Assembly: GCA_900290315.1 (NCBI GenBank)
Contig: OKRF01000424.1
Location: 277-8,113 of the forward strand
Source: Candidatus Sulfopaludibacter sp. SbA3
GTDB lineage: Bacteria > Acidobacteriota > Terriglobia > Bryobacterales > Bryobacteraceae
Direction of reading: 5' to 3'
DNA length: 7,837 nt
Part shown: positions 5,139-7,837 of the stretch, in pieces
Numbering within the stretch: the stretch's first letter is position 1
Layout of the letters: each line of letters starts with the position of its first letter
Made by a program: the position numbers and the translations under genes
The notes under the pieces: generated by a model
Seen by the model: only the letters and a program-made list of their open reading frames with translations
Told to the model about the DNA's origin: nothing
Database searches by the model: none

Positions 5139-6389
5139 GTGCCCAGCCAACCGGTGATCCGCAGGGCGGCGCTCTCCGCCGTGGAGTGGCGCGTCCTGCT
5201 CTTGCTGGTCATCTCGGGATTCCTGAATTACTTCGACCGTTCCAACCTGTCGGCGGGCGCTACCGACATTCAGCGGGAGCTGCACCTTTCCAGCTACCAA
5301 TTGGGGGTGCTGCTCTCGGCATTCTTCCGGACTTACGCGGCGTTCCAGCTCTTTGCCATCTCGGGTTGGCTGGTGGATCGCTTCAATGTGTGCTGGATCC
5401 TGGCCGCGGGCTTCTTCCTGTGGTCGGCGGCGACGGCGATCACTGGAGCGGCTCATACGTTCGCGATGGTGTTCGCGCTACGCCTGCTGCTCGGCATGGG
5501 AGAATCCATCGCATATCCGGCGTATTCCCGCATCCTGGCCAACAATTTTCCGGAGCACCACCGCGGATTCGCCAACGCCATTATCGATGCCGGCACCAAG
5601 CTGGGTCCGGCACTGGGCACGCTGCTCGGTGGGCTGCTCATGGCGATTTACGGATGGCGCGCCTTCTTCCTGGTGTTGGGTTTCAGCAGCCTTTTGTGGC
5701 TGGCGCCCTGGCTGCTTTGGATGCCGCGTGGAAAGGGAGTGGCCGCTCGGCAGGATCCCGCCGGCATTCCCAGCGCGTGGGCCATTCTGTGCCAGCGCTC
5801 CGCCTGGTTCAGCGCGCTGGGCCTGTTCTGCACGAACTATTTCTGGTATTTCCTGCTCACCTGGCTGCCGCCGTACCTGGAGACGGAGCGCCACTTCTCG
5901 AAACAGAAAATGGCGTGGTTCGGGTCGGCGGCCTATTTCGCGGTGGCGCTCTCCGGGGTCACGGCCGGCTGGGTGAGCGACCGATTGATCGCGCGCGGCG
6001 GCACACCCACGCGCGTGCGCAAGACTTTCGCCGGCATCGGACTGCTGTTCTCGACATTGATTCTGCCGGTTTCGGCGATCGATAACGACCGTATCGCGAT
6101 GGTGCTGCTGATGACGGCCTGCCTCTCCTACGGGCTGTTCAGCTCGAATCTTTTTGCGATCACGCAGACGCTGGCCGGTCCGCGCGCGTCGGGTAAGTGG
6201 ACTGGTATGCAGAACGGCTTTGGCAACCTGGCGGGGGTAGCCGCTCCCTGGCTCACCGGATTCATCGTGCAGCAGACCGGCCGCTTTTATCTCGCGTTTC
6301 TGGTGGCGGCGGGTATCGCCCTGCTGGGCGGCGTTTGTTTTGTGGTGGGAATCGGCCCCATCCGGCAAGTGGAATGGCAGAAGCAATGA
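5139..6389 (+). CDS. MFS transporter, anion:cation symporter (ACS)-like
   Basis: 416 aa, normal length for a 12-TM major facilitator permease. TM1 (about 17-34) runs into NYFDRSNLSAG (30-40), a pattern characteristic of the ACS family, which takes up organic anions such as hexuronates, galactonate, glucarate or phthalate by proton symport. The segment FFRTYAAFQLFAISGWLVDRF (62-82, shown as FFRTYAAFQL plus GWLVDRF) holds the family FxxxYxxxQ and the motif-A-like loop between TM2 and TM3. RLLLGMGES and YPAYSRILANNFPEHHRG mark TM4-5, and AGWVSDRL the equivalent loop in the second half. The substrate cannot be told from sequence. The start is uncertain: GTG 5139 has no Shine-Dalgarno, and GTG 5154 is a possible shorter start; both keep all TM segments. 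The stop overlaps the next gene's ATG (ATGA), implying translational coupling. Confidence 0.93.
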   Translation: MPSQPVIRRAALSAVEWRVLLLLVISGFLNYFDRSNLSAGATDIQRELHLSSYQLGVLLSAFFRTYAAFQLFAISGWLVDRFNVCWILAAGFFLWSAATAITGAAHTFAMVFALRLLLGMGESIAYPAYSRILANNFPEHHRGFANAIIDAGTKLGPALGTLLGGLLMAIYGWRAFFLVLGFSSLLWLAPWLLWMPRGKGVAARQDPAGIPSAWAILCQRSAWFSALGLFCTNYFWYFLLTWLPPYLETERHFSKQKMAWFGSAAYFAVALSGVTAGWVSDRLIARGGTPTRVRKTFAGIGLLFSTLILPVSAIDNDRIAMVLLMTACLSYGLFSSNLFAITQTLAGPRASGKWTGMQNGFGNLAGVAAPWLTGFIVQQTGRFYLAFLVAAGIALLGGVCFVVGIGPIRQVEWQKQ

Positions 6390-6796
6390 AGGACCAACTG
6401 TATTTCGTGGATGTCATCGTGTTCCTGGGCGGAGTGGCCGCGGTGGTTGGGTACACGCCATGGGGCGCGCGGTTTTACGCCGGCATGGCGTTGACGGCGG
6501 TATCTTTCGTGCTGTGGATCACTGCCCGGGTGCAGCTCGGCGCGTCTTTCACAGCGCGGGTGGAGGCTCGCAAGCTGGTGACTATGGGCCTGTATTCCAG
6601 ATTTCGTGATCCCATTTACTTTTTCGCCTTTTTGGCATATTTGGGACTGGCGATTGCTTGGGGTACCGCGGGCGGCTTTGTCATTGTCGCCCTGATGATT
6701 CCCTTTCAGATGCTGCGCGCGAAGAAGGAACGGGTGGTTCTGGAGCGGACATTCGGCGAGGAGTACCGCGCGTATCAAAAGAGGACTCTCTTTTAG
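6386..6796 (+). CDS. Isoprenylcysteine carboxyl methyltransferase (ICMT/PEMT)-like membrane protein
   Basis: 136 aa with about four hydrophobic segments (7-23, 32-47, 76-92, 96-110). The C-terminal half carries the ICMT/PEMT signature: GLYSRFRDPIYF (68-79) corresponds to GxYxxxRHPxY, and ERVVLERTFGEEYRAYQKRT (115-134) to the conserved ExxLxxxFGxxYxxY ending that helps bind S-adenosylmethionine. Bacteria do not prenylate proteins in the eukaryotic way, so the substrate is probably a lipid or other small membrane molecule. The His of the RHP motif is Asp75 here, which may alter or abolish methyl transfer. ATG 6386 overlaps the MFS stop by 4 nt; an in-frame ATG at 6374 would add MAEA and a longer overlap. 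Neither has a strong Shine-Dalgarno, consistent with coupling to the MFS gene. Only 17 nt separate its stop from the convergent downstream gene. Confidence 0.83.
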   Translation: MKDQLYFVDVIVFLGGVAAVVGYTPWGARFYAGMALTAVSFVLWITARVQLGASFTARVEARKLVTMGLYSRFRDPIYFFAFLAYLGLAIAWGTAGGFVIVALMIPFQMLRAKKERVVLERTFGEEYRAYQKRTLF

Positions 6797-6813
6797 ACCG
6801 TTCAGCTTTCCGC

Positions 6814-7287
6814 TCATCGCGGAGCGTCATCCGGAATCGGCATGTTCCGGAAGATTTTCCAGACGCCCCCAGGTTGCCGCTGCCATACCGTGAGATAGCG
6901 GTGGGACACCTTCGGGCCGTTTGCAAAGCTGACCTCCGACCGTCCCCATTCATAGACGAAGTCGCCTTGTTGCACGGAGCCCAGACTGGTCGCACCAGCG
7001 GAAGTGGCGCGGCCGGCCTTGGCGATTCTGGCCCTGAGGTAATCTTCAATCGCGGCGCGGCCCTTTAGGCATTCTCCGGAGGCCGCGCAGTCCACGGCGT
7101 TTTCCGCATAGGTTGCTGCGATCGGGCCGGCCCTGCCCTCTTTCATGCCGGTGACCCAAGCCTGATTTCCCGCGTCGATGTCTTTCCTCGCTGTCGGGTC
7201 GATGGCTCCTGTCTGCGCAACTCCAAGTGCTGAGAGAATCAAACCCAGTACGAACAGGCCAGCAGTGCCGGTCCCGCCTGCGTTCAT
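6814..7287 (-). CDS. Exported SnoaL/DUF4440-like (NTF2-fold) protein
   Basis: 157 aa from ATG 7287. The start is supported by a near-perfect Shine-Dalgarno (AAGGAGGT on the minus strand, 7294-7301) 6 nt away; the longer open frame to 7473 overlaps the next gene and is rejected. Residues 1-25 form a signal peptide (GLFVLGLILSALGVA). The mature part has the NTF2-fold order: helix ARKDIDAGNQAWVTGMKEG (33-51), AATYAENAVDC (57-67), LKGRAAIEDYLRARI (74-88), then curved strands with GDFVYEWGRSEVSF, SHRYLTVWQRQPGGVWKIFR and a final PIPDD. The W-KI-R ending is typical of SnoaL/DUF4440 (SgcJ/EcaC-like) proteins, whose roles range from small-molecule isomerases or hydrolases to plain ligand binding. Cys67 and Cys73 in VDCAASGEC could form a disulfide after export. 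Function is unknown. Confidence 0.85.
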   Translation of the reverse strand: MNAGGTGTAGLFVLGLILSALGVAQTGAIDPTARKDIDAGNQAWVTGMKEGRAGPIAATYAENAVDCAASGECLKGRAAIEDYLRARIAKAGRATSAGATSLGSVQQGDFVYEWGRSEVSFANGPKVSHRYLTVWQRQPGGVWKIFRNMPIPDDAPR

Positions 7288-7360
7288 GAATCCACCTCCT
7301 TGCAACCAGCATGGTGCAATCCCCGCCGTTCTGGCGAGGTCGCCCCAGCCCATTCCCTGG

Positions 7361-7837
7361 TTAAGCGAAAAGGACTTCGAAGGCTCTGGCAAGGGACGGG
7401 AATGGGTAGCGATCGTTGCCTGGAAACGCTCCGAACAGGTCCACACCACCGGGAAGGAGCGGATCGACGCCAACCGCGCCCACCAAGGCCGCCTGGTATT
7501 GATTCCTCAGCGTCGTCACGACCGCGCCGGGAGTAGCTACCGACCAGTTATCGTACCCGGGAATAAAGACGTTTCCTGGTCTCCAGTCTCCGTTGACGGC
7601 GGGGTTGTTCGCGATGTGAGCGTGAGCCACTACACAAACGTTATAGTCGTCAACTTCGATGTAGGTATAGGCGTAAAGGGTATACCTCCAAGCCTGTCCT
7701 ACGGCCCGCGCCGCCTTGACATAAACGCAGTGGTTGAAGTCAGCTGCGGCTAGCGCCGCCACGGGATTAAAGTGGTCCGGGCCCGGATGAGCCGGATTCC
7801 AACCTGCTGGTGGTGGGACGACGACGACGACGCCACC
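7361..7837 (-). CDS. Unrecognised protein, C-terminal part (5' end outside the window)
   Basis: The frame is open from the TAA at 7361-7363 to the window edge (158 codons visible), so the true start lies beyond 7837; the in-frame GTG at 7762 is probably internal. The visible part begins with a low-complexity GGVVVVVPPPAGWNPAHPGP segment, where five Val are coded by five identical GTC triplets. This may be a linker after an unseen domain. It continues with VAALAAADFNHCVYVKAA, an aromatic strand-like WRYTLYAYTYIEVDDYNVCV, NGDWRPGNVFIPGYDNW, VTTLRNQYQAALVGAVG and a hydrophobic end SLARAFEVLFA. I recognise no family. Codon positions three are GC-biased, as expected for a real gene here. It lies 73 nt upstream of the SnoaL-like gene on the same strand; they may be cotranscribed, although the latter has its own strong ribosome-binding site. 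Confidence 0.7.
   Translation of the reverse strand, partial: GGVVVVVPPPAGWNPAHPGPDHFNPVAALAAADFNHCVYVKAARAVGQAWRYTLYAYTYIEVDDYNVCVVAHAHIANNPAVNGDWRPGNVFIPGYDNWSVATPGAVVTTLRNQYQAALVGAVGVDPLLPGGVDLFGAFPGNDRYPFPSLARAFEVLFA

Noticed and set aside
5478..6386. Long minus-strand open frame opposite the MFS gene
   Set aside because: Composition is Arg/Gln/His-rich with no domain, as expected for a shadow of a GC-rich membrane protein gene.
7331..7349. Short GGCGA/TCGCC inverted repeat between the two minus-strand genes at the right end
   Set aside because: Five-bp stem with a 2-nt centre, no T-run; too small to call a terminator in GC-rich DNA.
7288..7473. Longer frame upstream of the SnoaL-like start
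   Set aside because: The near-perfect Shine-Dalgarno and signal peptide fix the start at 7287, and the extension would overlap the neighbouring gene.

Overview
The window is GC-rich, gene-dense bacterial chromosome. The mix of genes resembles soil Acidobacteria of the Solibacter/Bryobacter type: a short Pro-rich bactofilin starting MWNKR, a kinase-like protein with a C-terminal SPOR-like domain, an exported TPR protein with a carboxypeptidase-regulatory-like N-terminus, a Sel1-repeat protein, an ACS-type MFS permease and an exported SnoaL/DUF4440-like protein. This placement is inferred from gene style only; there is no rRNA or other phylogenetic marker. I see no tRNA, CRISPR array, intact transposase or phage gene.

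Layout. 1-98: a damaged copy of the 3' end of the next gene. 163-1074 (-): a pseudokinase-TM-SPOR-like protein, divergent from a bactofilin at 1228-1722 (+); a large imperfect inverted repeat lies between them and a 9-bp-stem hairpin follows the bactofilin. 1764-2309: no confident gene, possibly decayed coding sequence. 2310-2997 (-): a ParD/ParE-type toxin-antitoxin operon with an 8-nt gene overlap and a palindromic candidate operator at 3030-3044. 3201-4172 (-) and 4284-5099 (+): two divergent exported repeat proteins (TPR and Sel1) sharing a short intergenic region with its own inverted repeat. 5139-6796 (+): an MFS transporter overlapping by 4 nt an ICMT-like membrane methyltransferase. 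6814-7287 (-): an exported NTF2-like protein. 7361-7837 (-): the 3' part of an unrecognised protein running off the window edge.

How it fits together. The left part has a cell-envelope theme: bactofilins form membrane-associated polymers that often place peptidoglycan enzymes, and SPOR domains bind septal, denuded peptidoglycan, so the divergent pseudokinase-SPOR/bactofilin pair is a plausible but untested functional unit. It is the least ordinary thing in the window. The TA operon next to a gene-poor, apparently decayed stretch suggests a small accessory insertion. The remainder is ordinary housekeeping or accessory sequence. I found no clear evidence of an entirely new multi-gene system.
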